A DNA stretch of 63,985 nt from JAJYVT01 sp027339205 (GCA_027339205.1 DAHWOV010000031.1:1-63985), one strand, 5' to 3'; shown: positions 17,804 through 26,974, counted from the first letter of the stretch. Numbers and translations are program-made. Notes: generated by a model from the sequence alone, not told the origin.

Positions 17804-19318
17804 TCAGGCGCTGGACGCGCTGGGGGCGCCGGCTGCGCCGGATGGGCGGGGTGCGCCGGCTACCTGCGCGACGACGTCGTCGGCCGCCTCCCTGCCGCTC
17901 TGGATGCACGCGGGGATGCCGATCCCGTGGTACGCGGCACCTGCGAGGGACACGCCACCGAGGCGGCGGACCGCCGCCTCGACGCTCGCCACTCGGAGCA
18001 GGTGGTGCACCCTGTACTGCGGCAGGGCGTCGTCCCAGCGCGTGACGCGGGCCTCAAGCGGCTCGTCGCTGACGCCCACGAGCGTACCGAGCTCCTGGAC
18101 GACGCGGTGCACGAGCTCGTGGTCGGACAACGTCCGGTGCCGCTCGTCTCCTGCACGGCCCACCGACGCCCGCAGCAGCCGGATGCCGGGCTGCTCGAGG
18201 TGCGGCCATTTGGCCCACAGGTACGTGCACGCGGTCACGAGGAAGGGCTCGCCCCGGGCAAGTCCTTCCCGCCGGGCAACCTCATGCGGGAGCGGCGTCC
18301 CGTGGGGGACCAAGAGGCCGGTGCCGAAGAGGTCGTCGGGGACCGCGTCGGCGCGGTAGGCGAGGGTCACGATGGCGACCGACGCGTAGTCGAGCGACGC
18401 CAGGACGGCCGCCGCCTCCGGGTCCTGGGACTCGAGGAGCGCCGCCGCCGACGCCGAGGGTACGGCGAGGACGACACCGTCCACCTCGTACGAGGTGCCG
18501 GGGGTCTTGAGGACCCAGCGGGTCCCCGCACGCGTCATTGCCTCCACCGGGGAGGAGACGAAGATGTCCGCCTGGCGCTCGCCCAGCCGATTCGCGAGGC
18601 GCTCCACGAGCGAGCCGAGCCCGCCGCCGAGCGCCCAGAATGCCGGTCCCTCCTCGGAGCTCGGCGCCCGCCCTCCAAGCCTCCCGAGGGTGCGCATGAA
18701 GCTCGTGCGCCGTTGGGCGGCCGTGAGCAGCGCCGGGAACACGGCCGCGGCGGACGCGTCCGCGACGCCGCCGGCGTGGATGCCGCCGACGAGGGGATCC
18801 ACGAGCCGGTCCACCACCTGGCGCCCGAGCTTGCGGGCGACGAGGGGCCCGATCGCCCTGTCGCCGAGCGGACCTCTGATGTCCGGACGCGGGGCGACCA
18901 GGTCGGTTGCGAGCCGCAGCGTGCCTGCGGCCGAGAGGATCCCAGAGCGTGCGACGGGCACCAGCTTCGTCGGGACGCCAAGGACGAGGCCCTCTGGCAG
19001 GGGCCTCCGGCGTCCGCGCGCGTACACCGCCGCGCCCGACGCACCGATCGCAACGAGGTCGTCGCCGAGGCCCAGCTCCCTGCAGAGCGTCGCGGCCTCG
19101 GGTCGCCGGGCGAGAAAGCCGTCGGGCCCCGCCTCGACCGGAATGCCGCACATCGCGACGGTGGCGAGCTTCCCCCCGAGCCTCGGAGACGCCTCGAGGA
19201 GGACGACCGCCGGGGTGCTGAGGCTCGAGCCCGCCGCGCCGCCCGTGAGCTGCCACGCCGCAGCGAGCCCGGCGATCCCGCCGCCTACGACCGCGACGAC
19301 GGGCCGGTCGCCTGTCAT
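17804..19318 (-). CDS. hemY: Protoporphyrinogen/coproporphyrinogen III oxidase
   Basis: This is a 504-residue FAD-dependent oxidase of late haem synthesis. An N-terminal dinucleotide fold VVAVVGGGIAGLAAAW starts at about residue 8, and the family motif PRLGGKL follows. The C-terminal FAD motif is GVSLAGAAYHGIGIPACIQS. In actinobacteria the enzyme usually acts on coproporphyrinogen III (the name cgoX is then used). The linked hemH fits that route, but no hemQ is in the window to confirm it. The ATG overlaps the hemH stop (ATGA). The gene order hemE-hemH-hemY matches that of Bacillus. Confidence 0.92.
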   Translation of the reverse strand: MTGDRPVVAVVGGGIAGLAAAWQLTGGAAGSSLSTPAVVLLEASPRLGGKLATVAMCGIPVEAGPDGFLARRPEAATLCRELGLGDDLVAIGASGAAVYARGRRRPLPEGLVLGVPTKLVPVARSGILSAAGTLRLATDLVAPRPDIRGPLGDRAIGPLVARKLGRQVVDRLVDPLVGGIHAGGVADASAAAVFPALLTAAQRRTSFMRTLGRLGGRAPSSEEGPAFWALGGGLGSLVERLANRLGERQADIFVSSPVEAMTRAGTRWVLKTPGTSYEVDGVVLAVPSASAAALLESQDPEAAAVLASLDYASVAIVTLAYRADAVPDDLFGTGLLVPHGTPLPHEVARREGLARGEPFLVTACTYLWAKWPHLEQPGIRLLRASVGRAGDERHRTLSDHELVHRVVQELGTLVGVSDEPLEARVTRWDDALPQYRVHHLLRVASVEAAVRRLGGVSLAGAAYHGIGIPACIQSGREAADDVVAQVAGAPRPSGAAGAPSASSA

Positions 19319-20331
19319 CGAACGGTCTCCGCGGCTCGGGGCTCGGGGGGGAGCGACGTCGCGAGCGCGGCGAGCACGGCCCCGGCGACCAGCGTGCAGA
19401 ACCGGGGATCGCCGTCGAAGGAGGCGGTCCGGGCGAACGCCAGCCCTTCTGCCTCCGCCACCGCCCGCGCCTCGATGTCGACGTCGTAGAGCACCTCGAG
19501 GTGATCGGCGACGAAGCCGATCGGGCAGACGACCACGGCGCCCCTCGCTCTCGCGCCCCGGGCTTCCGCCCCGAGCCTGCGGAGCACCTCGAGGAGGTCG
19601 GGCCCGATCCAGGGCTCCGGCGTCCTCCCGGCGCTCTGCCACGCGACCTCCCAGGGGACTCCCCGTGCGGCAAGCCCCGCCGCGTCCGCGGCAGCCCGGG
19701 CAGATGCGGCGACCTGGTCGGGGTAGGGGTCGCCTGCGGCGAGCACACGCGAGGGGAGGGAGTGGGCGGTGAAGAGCACGGTCGTACGGTCCGCGCGCCC
19801 GACCTCGTCGAGTGCTTGCCGGACGCGCTCGGCCACCAGTGGGGCAAACCCTTCTGCGTCGTACCACTGCGGGACGCGCACCAGTGGCGGCGAGGGCACG
19901 GCCGAGGCGAGCGCCTTCTCGGCCCTGTCGAGGTACTCGTCAGAGCCCATCGAGGCGCGCTGAGGGGTGAGCACGATCCCGACGACCCGGCGGACCTGTG
20001 CCTCGGCGAGGGCGCGTGCGGCCTCTTCGATGAAGGGCTCGGTGTGCTTGGCCCCGAACCGCACCACGAAGGTCCCGGGGCGCGCGGCCTCGAGCGCCGC
20101 GGCGATGCCGGCCACCTGCGCAGCGGTCCGGGCGCCGAGCGGGGAGGTGCCGCCGATGGCGTCGTAGCGTCCGAGGAGCTCGGCGAGCTGCTCGGAAGAA
20201 GGGGGCCTGCCGCGCCGGATCCTCGTGTAGAACGCCTCGATCCCGGCACGTTCGGACGGGGTGCCGTGCGCCATCACGAGGACGCCCTCGCTGCGCGCCC
20301 CGCCTCGCCTGCTTCCCGCGGGCACGCTCAT
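19315..20331 (-). CDS. hemH: Ferrochelatase
   Basis: This is a 338-residue ferrochelatase, which inserts iron into the porphyrin (coproporphyrin in the actinobacterial route). Recognisable parts are EGVLVMAHGTP at the N terminus, RYDAIGGTSPL, the active-site-region segment VLFTAHSLPSR with its His, and VVCPIGFVADHLEVLYDVDIE near the C terminus. There is no C-terminal membrane segment, so it is cytoplasmic. I do not see a clear Cys set for a 2Fe-2S cluster. The ATG overlaps the hemE stop and the stop overlaps the hemY start, so all three are likely translated as one coupled unit. Confidence 0.93.
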   Translation of the reverse strand: MSVPAGSRRGGARSEGVLVMAHGTPSERAGIEAFYTRIRRGRPPSSEQLAELLGRYDAIGGTSPLGARTAAQVAGIAAALEAARPGTFVVRFGAKHTEPFIEEAARALAEAQVRRVVGIVLTPQRASMGSDEYLDRAEKALASAVPSPPLVRVPQWYDAEGFAPLVAERVRQALDEVGRADRTTVLFTAHSLPSRVLAAGDPYPDQVAASARAAADAAGLAARGVPWEVAWQSAGRTPEPWIGPDLLEVLRRLGAEARGARARGAVVVCPIGFVADHLEVLYDVDIEARAVAEAEGLAFARTASFDGDPRFCTLVAGAVLAALATSLPPEPRAAETVR

Positions 20332-21374
20332 CTTCCGAGGACGCCCGCTCGGCCCTCGGCATGCACCAATTCCACGAGAGCCGAGAGTATCCCGGGGTCG
20401 GTCTCGGGGAGGACGCCGTGCCCGAGGTTGAAGATGTGCCCGGGCGCCGTCCCCGCCCGGCTGAGCACGTCCCGGGCCTCGCGCGACACCACCTCCCAGG
20501 GCGCGAGGCACACCGCGGGATCGAGGTTCCCCTGGACCGCCCGGGACGGCCCGACGCGGCGGCGCGCCTCGTCCAACGGGACTCGCCAGTCGATCCCGAC
20601 GACCTGCGCGCGAGCCTGCGCCATGAGCCCCAAGAGCTCGCCGGTGCCGACACCGAAGACGATCCCGGGCACCCCGAGCGGGGCGATCGCATCGAAGACC
20701 CTTCGAGTCGCAGGGAGCGCGAACCGTTCGTACTCGGCCGGGGAGAGCGCTCCGGCCCAGCTGTCGAAGAGCTGCACGACCGAGGCCCCGGCGCGGACCT
20801 GCGCGACGAGCGATGCCGCGGCCATGTCGGCGAGCCGGTCGGCAAGGGCGTGCCAGAGGGCGGGGTCCGAGTGCATCAGCGCCTTGACCCGCGCGAACGT
20901 GCGCGATGGGCCACCTTCGACGAGGTAGCTCGCGACGGTGAAGGGCGCGCCTGCGAAGCCGATCAGGGGGAGCGTTGGCCCGAGCTCCCGTACCACCATC
21001 GCCGCCGCCTCGGCGACGTAGGGAGCGTCGTCCTCGGGCACGAAGCGACGCAGGCGGGCGAGGTCCGCCGCCGACGAGAAGGGCTCGGCGACGAGCGGGC
21101 CGCGACCCGGTTCGACGACGACGCCGAACCCGACCGCGTGGACCGGGACCACGATGTCGGAGAAGAGGATCGCGGCATCGACCCTGTAGCGGCGCACCGG
21201 TTGGAGCGTCAGCTCCGCGGCGAGCTCGGGGTCCGAGATCGCCTCGAGGATCGCCCCGGACCCCCGCTTGGCCCGGTACTCGGGGAGCGACCGGCCCGCC
21301 TGCCGCATGAACCACACGGGCGTGTGGGGCACGGGCTGGCACCGGGCGGCCATGACGAGCGGCGGGGCGACCAT
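20328..21374 (-). CDS. hemE: Uroporphyrinogen decarboxylase
   Basis: This enzyme converts uroporphyrinogen III to coproporphyrinogen III. The signature PVWFMRQAGRSLPEYR lies near the N terminus. GFAGAPFTVASYLVEGG, QLFDSWAGALSP and the C-terminal GNLDP and FNLGHGVLPETDP are all present. With the ATG at 21374 it has 348 residues, the usual size. In-frame ATG codons at 21449 (373 residues) and 21353 are alternatives, and none has a good ribosome-binding site, so the start is uncertain. It is the first gene of hemE-hemH-hemY-lnt; a 14-bp repeat array lies upstream. Confidence 0.9.
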   Translation of the reverse strand: MVAPPLVMAARCQPVPHTPVWFMRQAGRSLPEYRAKRGSGAILEAISDPELAAELTLQPVRRYRVDAAILFSDIVVPVHAVGFGVVVEPGRGPLVAEPFSSAADLARLRRFVPEDDAPYVAEAAAMVVRELGPTLPLIGFAGAPFTVASYLVEGGPSRTFARVKALMHSDPALWHALADRLADMAAASLVAQVRAGASVVQLFDSWAGALSPAEYERFALPATRRVFDAIAPLGVPGIVFGVGTGELLGLMAQARAQVVGIDWRVPLDEARRRVGPSRAVQGNLDPAVCLAPWEVVSREARDVLSRAGTAPGHIFNLGHGVLPETDPGILSALVELVHAEGRAGVLGR

Positions 21375-21467
21375 GGGGGCGTCCCGGGGTCCGTGGGTGC
21401 CGCCGGGGCGGTCGATCCCGGTGTCGGGGGCTTGCACGCAGACGATCATCGCAGCACGCTCACGCTC

Positions 21468-21607
21468 CCACCACCGAAGGGCCACCACCGAAGGGCCGCC
21501 GGCGAAGGGCCGCCGGCGAAGGGCCGCCGGCGAAGGGCTGCCGGCGAAGGGCTGCCGGCGAAGGGCTGCCGGCGAAGGGCTGCCGGCGAAGGGCTGCCGG
21601 CGAAGGG
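21468..21607. repeat. Tandem array of ten 14-bp units between hemE and the HelD gene
   Basis: Exactly ten 14-base units fill 140 bases. The first two read CCACCACCGAAGGG, the next three CCGCCGGCGAAGGG and the last five CTGCCGGCGAAGGG. The graded change from one end to the other suggests stepwise duplication. GCCGGC in each unit is self-complementary, so the array can form many small hairpins. It lies in the divergent intergenic region. The minus-strand frame of hemE stays open through it, but nothing suggests it is translated. Confidence 0.95.
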
Positions 21608-21643
21608 CATCGGGACCGCAGCCGACCTCGAGCAGCGCCCCCA

Positions 21644-21649
21644 GTAAAC
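21644..21649 (+). promoter_or_regulatory. Possible -10 element for the HelD-like gene
   Basis: TAAACT fits the TAnnnT form of an actinobacterial -10 box and lies 38 bases before the GTG. It is enclosed in an inverted repeat CCAGT-AA-ACTGG (21641-21652), which could be an operator. No clear -35 box is seen at 17-18 bases. A GGAGG lies 10-14 bases before the GTG. Confidence 0.35.
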
Positions 21650-21686
21650 TGGTTCGTTCGCTCGGGCGCCTGGAGGACCCATCGTC

Positions 21687-24104
21687 GTGACCCAAGAGCA
21701 GGACGTCCACGAGGAGCAGCAGTTCCTCGACCGGGCCTACGAAGGGCTCGAGTCGATGCGGGACGAGGCCGCGCGCATGCTCGAGTCCGTGCTCGACCTC
21801 GGACGCGGCGGCACCTTCCAGTCCCGCACCGAACGGGACATCGTGGTGCGCACGAGCATGGCGCGCCTCGCCCAGCTCGACATCGGCGACCAGGTCCTGT
21901 GCTTCGGGCGGATCGACAGGCTGCCCGACCCCGGGCAGGACCGGGGCGAGACCTTCCATATCGGCCGGCTGGCCGTCTCGGGCCCGGACCACGAGCCGCT
22001 CGTCGTCGACTGGCGCGCGCCGGTCGCCGAACCCTTCTACCGCGCGACCGGGCTCGACCCGCGGGGGCTCGCCCGCCGGAGGCATCTGGCGGTGAGCGGG
22101 CGGACCGTGACCGGGGTCGAAGACGAGTACTTCGCGCTCGATCCGCGCCGGCGCAACGGGGATCGCCCGACCGGCCCGCCCGTGCCGGGGGGTCCGCAGG
22201 ACGCCTCGACCGAGAGCATCTCGCTCGGGGGACCGGGCGCCCTCCTCTCGGCCCTCGGCCAGACCCGTACGGGCCGGATGGGCGACATCGTGGCGACGAT
22301 CCAGCGGGAGCAGGACGAGATCATCCGCTCGCCCCTCGGCGGGGTGCTCATGGTCCAGGGCGGGCCGGGGACCGGGAAGACCGCCGTCGCCCTTCATCGC
22401 GCCGCGTACCTGCTGTACACGCACCGCTTCCCGCTCGAGCGCCAGGGCGTTCTCGTCGTCGGCCCCAACCCGCTCTTCCTCCGCTACATCGAGCGGGTCC
22501 TGCCCTCTCTCGGCGAGTCGGGGGTGACGCTGTCGACCGTGGCGGGGCTCGTGCCCGAGATCCGGGTGCGGGGCGCCGACAGCCCCGCGGTGGCTCGGCT
22601 CAAGGGCGACGCCCGAATGGCGCAGGTGGTGGCGAAGGCCGTGCGGACGCGCGAGCGGGGCCTGCGCCGCGACCTCGACGTCCCCTACGGGACCACGACC
22701 CTGCACCTCGCAGCGGCCGAGACCGAGCAGATCGTCGCCCAGGCGCGGCGGAGGCCGGGCCCGCACAACGCCCGGCGCCGCTTCGTGGAGCGCCAGGTGC
22801 TCCAGCGGCTCGCCGAGCAGTACGACCAGGTTCGACGGAGGGGGACGAGACGTGGGTCGGGCGCGCCCCGTGCCGGCACGGGGGTCCGGGCCGTCGGCAG
22901 CCAGCGCGACGAGGCGGGCAGCGGGGCGTCGGACCTGGCGGACCTGCGACGCCAGATCCGGCGGAGCCCTGTGGTCCTCGAGGCGCTCGACCGGATGTGG
23001 CCGCGCCTGTCAGCGCACGAGCTCGTCCACGACCTCTTCGGCGCCCGCGCGTTGCTCAGGGCAGCCGGGAGCGGGGTCCTCTCCGACGCTGAGGTGGCAC
23101 TGCTGCACCGGCCGCGCAGCTCGTCGCTCGACGAGGTCCCCTGGACGGCGGCGGACGCTGCCCTCGTCGACGAGGCGCGAGCCCTGCTCGGACCACGCCG
23201 GGCGCGGCCCCGCCCGCGAGCAGGGGCGGCCGCAGACCACGGCGAGCAGCTGCGGGAGGATCTCGGGTTCTGGCCGGCGGGGCTCGCGGCCAGTCCGATC
23301 CCCAGTCACAACGGGAACGGGGCCGCGGCCGAAGACGACGTGCGCGCGTTCGGCCATATCGTCGTCGACGAGGCACAGGACCTCTCGCCCATGCAGCTGC
23401 GCATGCTCGCCCGCCGCTCGATCTCGGGCTCGATGACCGTCGTCGGGGACGTCGCGCAGGCGACCGGTCCCTGGGCGCCGCGGAGCTGGGAGGACGTGGA
23501 GCGGCACCTGAGCCCGGCTCGTCCGGCGCGGGTCGCGGAGCTGACCGTGGCCTACCGCACGCCCGCCGAGGTGATGGACGTAGCGGCGGGCGTGCTCGCG
23601 GCCAACGTGCCCGGTGTCCGGCCGCCGACCGCGGTCCGGCGCTCGGGGGCTCCCCCCACCGCGTGGAGGTGTGCGCCCGACGAGCTCGCCTCGACGAGCG
23701 CCCGGGCGGCAGCGGGCGAGCTGGCAGCGGTCCTTGGTGGGAGGGTCGCGGTGCTCCTCGTCCCCTCGATGGTGGACGAGGTGATGGCCGCGCTGCAGGA
23801 GGCGGGCCTCGACCCGGTCGACCCGAGAGACGCAGAGGGTCCGGGCCTCGCTGCGCCACTGGTCGTCCTCCCCGCGGCCGAGTCCCACGGGCTCGAGTTC
23901 GACTCGGTGGTGGTGGTGGAGCCCGCAGCGATCGCAGCCGGTGACGGCCTCGGCGACGAGCCCGCCGGCCACGCGGGGGAGAGGGTCCCGGGCGCCACGA
24001 CGTCGGCGGGCTCCCGGGCGCTCTACGTGGCGCTCACCCGGCCCACGCGCCGGCTGGCGGTCGTCCACGCGAGGGAGCTCCCCCCCGGGCTCGTCGTCGG
24101 CTGA
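21687..24104 (+). CDS. helD: HelD/HelR-like superfamily 1 ATPase (RNA polymerase recycling factor)
   Basis: This is an 805-residue UvrD/Rep-type ATPase with the HelD layout. An N-terminal antiparallel coiled region (residues 1-60) is followed by a conserved WRAPVAEPFY segment. Walker A GGPGTGKTAVALHRAAYLLY lies near residue 225, with RYIERVLPSLGE after it. The Walker B segment VVDEAQDLSPMQ is near residue 561, then VVGDVAQAT and a C-terminal ALYVALTRPTRRL. Proteins of this class remove stalled RNA polymerase from DNA, and some actinobacterial members protect against rifamycins. The GTG start has GGAGG upstream. It is divergent from hemE and probably stands alone. Confidence 0.82.
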   Translation: MTQEQDVHEEQQFLDRAYEGLESMRDEAARMLESVLDLGRGGTFQSRTERDIVVRTSMARLAQLDIGDQVLCFGRIDRLPDPGQDRGETFHIGRLAVSGPDHEPLVVDWRAPVAEPFYRATGLDPRGLARRRHLAVSGRTVTGVEDEYFALDPRRRNGDRPTGPPVPGGPQDASTESISLGGPGALLSALGQTRTGRMGDIVATIQREQDEIIRSPLGGVLMVQGGPGTGKTAVALHRAAYLLYTHRFPLERQGVLVVGPNPLFLRYIERVLPSLGESGVTLSTVAGLVPEIRVRGADSPAVARLKGDARMAQVVAKAVRTRERGLRRDLDVPYGTTTLHLAAAETEQIVAQARRRPGPHNARRRFVERQVLQRLAEQYDQVRRRGTRRGSGAPRAGTGVRAVGSQRDEAGSGASDLADLRRQIRRSPVVLEALDRMWPRLSAHELVHDLFGARALLRAAGSGVLSDAEVALLHRPRSSSLDEVPWTAADAALVDEARALLGPRRARPRPRAGAAADHGEQLREDLGFWPAGLAASPIPSHNGNGAAAEDDVRAFGHIVVDEAQDLSPMQLRMLARRSISGSMTVVGDVAQATGPWAPRSWEDVERHLSPARPARVAELTVAYRTPAEVMDVAAGVLAANVPGVRPPTAVRRSGAPPTAWRCAPDELASTSARAAAGELAAVLGGRVAVLLVPSMVDEVMAALQEAGLDPVDPRDAEGPGLAAPLVVLPAAESHGLEFDSVVVVEPAAIAAGDGLGDEPAGHAGERVPGATTSAGSRALYVALTRPTRRLAVVHARELPPGLVVG

Positions 24105-24224
24105 CAAGTCTGTCGACCAGGGTGTTCGCGCCCGTGTGGCCCGTTCACCGGGGACCGAGGGGCGCGGAGGCGGCTGTGCAGGAGGTTGGCGCCGGCACGG
24201 CGCCGTCGACTAGTACATAGGCCC

Positions 24225-24821
24225 GTGAGCCAGGCCATCTCGGTGCCGCATCCGGGCAAGCCGGCCCGGGTGGTGCACGACCGGCCGCCGATGCTCGCGG
24301 TCGGGGTCATGATCTGGCTCGGCTCCGAGCTCATGTTCTTCAGCGGTCTGTTCGCCGCGTACTTCACGATCCGGGCCAACGACCACCCCTGGCCCCCAGT
24401 CGGGACCCACCTCGACGTGGTGCAGGCTGGGGTCTTCACGGCGATCCTCGTCTCCTCGAGCTTCACCATGCAGTACGCGGTCTTCTGCGAGGAGCGGCTC
24501 AACCGCCGGGCCGCGCGCACCTGGATCGCCGTGACGATGGTGCTCGGGTTCATGTTCTTGGGCAACCAGTTCTACGAGTGGGTCACCCAGACCACGCGCT
24601 GGACGACGAACGCGTACGGATCGCTCTTCTACATCATGTCCGGCCTCCACGGCCTGCACGTCTTCCTGGGGCTCGTCGCGATGGTCTTCCTGCTCGGGCG
24701 CATGAAAGGGCCCGGCGGCGACCCGGGAGAGCTCGCCGTCTTCCAGGGTGTCAGCTACTACTGGCACTTCGTCGACATCGTGTGGATCGGTCTCTACAGT
24801 TGCCTGTTCCTGCTGAAGTAG
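24225..24821 (+). CDS. ctaE: Cytochrome c oxidase subunit III
   Basis: This is a membrane subunit of the aa3-type oxidase, 198 residues, without the two N-terminal helices of longer versions; that is the actinobacterial form. MIWLGSELMFFSGLFAAYFT, NQFYEWVTQ, GLHGLHVFLGLVAM and the end SYYWHFVDIVWIGLYSCLFL are typical. The start was set at the GTG at 24225; the open frame extends to 24186 but the extra residues are not family-like. It leads the ctaE-qcrC-qcrA-qcrB cluster, the standard actinobacterial linkage of oxidase and bc complex. The 120 bases before it hold no gene. Confidence 0.94.
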   Translation: MSQAISVPHPGKPARVVHDRPPMLAVGVMIWLGSELMFFSGLFAAYFTIRANDHPWPPVGTHLDVVQAGVFTAILVSSSFTMQYAVFCEERLNRRAARTWIAVTMVLGFMFLGNQFYEWVTQTTRWTTNAYGSLFYIMSGLHGLHVFLGLVAMVFLLGRMKGPGGDPGELAVFQGVSYYWHFVDIVWIGLYSCLFLLK

Positions 24822-24831
24822 GAGCGGCCCG

Positions 24832-25869
24832 TTGATCCGCCGACTGATCAGGAGCCGGTTCGCTCTTCCCGCGGCCTTGTTGCTCGCCGTGGGCCTCGGC
24901 AGCGTGCTGTCGCTGGCCTCGGGCGCGAAGGCCGCGACAAGGCAGTCGACACGCACGGGGTCCTCCACGTCTCCGGCGACGACCGTGCCCCGCACAGGGC
25001 GCCACGTCCTCGCGACAGCAGGCGCCACGCACTTCGTCAACACAAAGCCGCGGGTCACACCTCACGCGACAGCGTGCACGAAGGATGCGGAGCAGATCGG
25101 CTACCGCTCCCCCAAGGACAGCGGCTCGCCCCAGAACAGCACACCCCGCTACCTCAAGTGCTCCCACGGGAAGGTGGTGCAGTACGGGGATAAGGCGATC
25201 ACGTACCGCCTTCCGCCGTCTTCGTACATCGCGGCCGGCCACGAGCTCTTCGAGGAGAACTGCTCGAGCTGCCACCTGCCGACAGCGCAGGGCAGCGCCG
25301 CCGCTCCCTCGCTCGTGGGCGTCGGGCCGGCCACCGTCGACTTCTGGGTGACCACCGGGCGGATGCCGGCGTCGACGCCGCTGCAGGTGCAAGCGGAGCA
25401 GAAGCCGCCCCGCCTCACCAAGAAGGAGGCCGCGGAGGTGGCCGCCTGGATCAACTCGCTCACACCCTCAGCCCCCTACATCCCCGACGTCCACACCAAG
25501 GGTGCCAACCTGACGCAGGGCGCCACACTGTTCGCTCTCAACTGCGCCGCCTGCCACACCATCACCGGCGCGGGCGACGCACTCGCCTACGGCACCTACG
25601 CGCCGACGCTCCACCTGGCCACGCCGACCCAGATCGCCGAGGCGATCCGCACTGGGCCCGGCAACATGCCGCGCTTCACGGGCAACCTCTCCGACGCGCA
25701 GGTCCGCGACATCGTCGCCTACGTGAGCGAGAAGATCCAGCACCCGTCCGACCCCGGCGGCTACGGGCTCGGCGGCGTGGGCCCCGTGACCGAGGGCTTC
25801 GTGGCCCTCCTCTTCGGCGTCGGCGGGCTGATGCTCGTGTCCTTCTGGATCGGGGACAGGTCGTCGTGA
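24832..25869 (+). CDS. qcrC: Diheme cytochrome c subunit of the bcc complex
   Basis: This is a 345-residue membrane-anchored cytochrome with two CXXCH haem sites: C144-SS-C147-H148 and C238-AA-C241-H242. An N-terminal hydrophobic segment (about residues 10-33) acts as signal or anchor and a second membrane helix is at the C terminus (FVALLFGVGGLMLVSFWI). The diheme form hands electrons from the bc complex straight to the oxidase without a soluble cytochrome c. Residues 34-110 are an unusual low-complexity and Cys-containing segment ahead of the first haem domain. The start is TTG, with GGAG ahead of it. Confidence 0.93.
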   Translation: MIRRLIRSRFALPAALLLAVGLGSVLSLASGAKAATRQSTRTGSSTSPATTVPRTGRHVLATAGATHFVNTKPRVTPHATACTKDAEQIGYRSPKDSGSPQNSTPRYLKCSHGKVVQYGDKAITYRLPPSSYIAAGHELFEENCSSCHLPTAQGSAAAPSLVGVGPATVDFWVTTGRMPASTPLQVQAEQKPPRLTKKEAAEVAAWINSLTPSAPYIPDVHTKGANLTQGATLFALNCAACHTITGAGDALAYGTYAPTLHLATPTQIAEAIRTGPGNMPRFTGNLSDAQVRDIVAYVSEKIQHPSDPGGYGLGGVGPVTEGFVALLFGVGGLMLVSFWIGDRSS

Positions 25870-25891
25870 CGCCGCACGGTGAGGTCGGGAG

Positions 25892-26974
25892 ATGAGCGAG
25901 CCAGAGGAGACCCACGTGACCGGTGAGGTCGACGTCACCGGCCCTGGAGGAAGCGGACCGGGCGACGGCCATGGACCGGGCGACGGCAGTGGACCGGGCG
26001 ACGGAAGTGGACCGGGCGACGGCCACGGACCGGGCGTGGCGCTCCTCGCCGCGCGAGCGGACGACCCGCACCTCCAGGACGCCACGAGCCACCCCCGGCG
26101 TGTCGAGGCGATCGTGGGGCTGTTCTTCCTCGTCGGGATCGCCGGCATCTGCGCGTTTGGGGGGGCGTACGTCGAGGGCGCGAGCACCCAGGTCTACGCA
26201 GCGACCCTCTTCGTGGGCCTCTTTTGCCTCGGCTTCGGACTGACCGCATGGGGCAAGTACCTCATGCCCAGGGGGCCGTTCGTCGAGGAGCGCCATTCGC
26301 TCGCGTCCAGTGCCGACGAGCAGCAGGCCATGGCCGCCGCTCTCGTCGAGCGGACCGGCATCGTCGTCAAGCGGCGCAAGGTGCTCGGTGGGATGCTGGT
26401 GACGGGCCTGGGCCTGTTCGGGATCGTCGCCGCGTTCCCGCTGATCCGCTCTCTCGGGCCCAAGCCGCGATCGAGCCTCTTCACGACGAACTGGAAGAAG
26501 GGCTCGCTCCTCGTCGACTTGAACGGAAAGCCGGTCCACCGTACGGATATGCAGGTGGGCGGGCTCCTCACGGTCTTTCCCAAGGGTAAGCAGACGACAA
26601 CCACAGCGCAGGCGGTCGACCAGACCGTGCTCATCCGGGTGCAGTCCACGAAGCTGGTCACCATGAAGGGCCGCGGCGACTGGGCGCCCGACGGCTACGT
26701 GGCCTACTCCAAGGTCTGCACCCACCTCGGCTGTCCGGTCGGTCTGTACGAACAGGAGCTCGAGCTGCTCGTCTGCCCCTGCCACCAGTCCATGTTCGAC
26801 GTGCGCGACGGAGCGTTCCCGGTCTTCGGCCCCGCGCCGCGGCCGCTCCCCCAGCTCCCGATCTACTTCGACTCGACAGGCTTCCTCAGGGCCCGGTCGG
26901 GATTCGACCAGCCCATCGGTCCGGGCTTCTGGGAGCGCTCGACAATCGGGAACGGCAAGGCGTCCAGCACATGA
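25892..26974 (+). CDS. qcrA: Rieske iron-sulfur subunit of the bcc complex
   Basis: This is a 360-residue Rieske protein of the menaquinol oxidising complex. The 2Fe-2S ligands are C276 and H278 (CTHLGC) and C295 and H298 (CPCHQS); C281 and C297 would form the disulfide. Three membrane segments precede it, at about residues 75-95, 105-125 and 165-185; the last follows VKRRKVLGG, a twin-Arg-like sequence typical of Tat-inserted QcrA. Residues 22-47 are a GPGDGH/GPGDGS repeat not found in the family core. It lies between qcrC and qcrB, the normal order. Confidence 0.94.
   Translation: MSEPEETHVTGEVDVTGPGGSGPGDGHGPGDGSGPGDGSGPGDGHGPGVALLAARADDPHLQDATSHPRRVEAIVGLFFLVGIAGICAFGGAYVEGASTQVYAATLFVGLFCLGFGLTAWGKYLMPRGPFVEERHSLASSADEQQAMAAALVERTGIVVKRRKVLGGMLVTGLGLFGIVAAFPLIRSLGPKPRSSLFTTNWKKGSLLVDLNGKPVHRTDMQVGGLLTVFPKGKQTTTTAQAVDQTVLIRVQSTKLVTMKGRGDWAPDGYVAYSKVCTHLGCPVGLYEQELELLVCPCHQSMFDVRDGAFPVFGPAPRPLPQLPIYFDSTGFLRARSGFDQPIGPGFWERSTIGNGKASST
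25955..26035 (+). repeat. 18-bp tandem repeat in the qcrA 5' end
   Basis: Four full codon-aligned 18-base units and a half unit encode GPGDGH, GPGDGS, GPGDGS, GPGDGH and GPG. Only the last codon of the unit varies. The repeat falls in the cytoplasmic N-terminal tail before the first membrane helix. Confidence 0.92.

Noticed and set aside
17804..21374. Frameshifts in the heme gene group
   Set aside because: Each gene keeps one frame with complete motifs, and the changes of frame coincide with ATGA stop/start overlaps.
21468..21607. 14-bp arrays as a CRISPR locus
   Set aside because: There are no spacers of varied sequence, the units are contiguous, and no cas genes are present. The same applies to 52900-53011.
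21450..22766. N-terminal extension of HemE through the repeat array
   Set aside because: The minus-strand frame is open but lacks family similarity; it runs under the HelD-like gene and HemE has a normal length without it.
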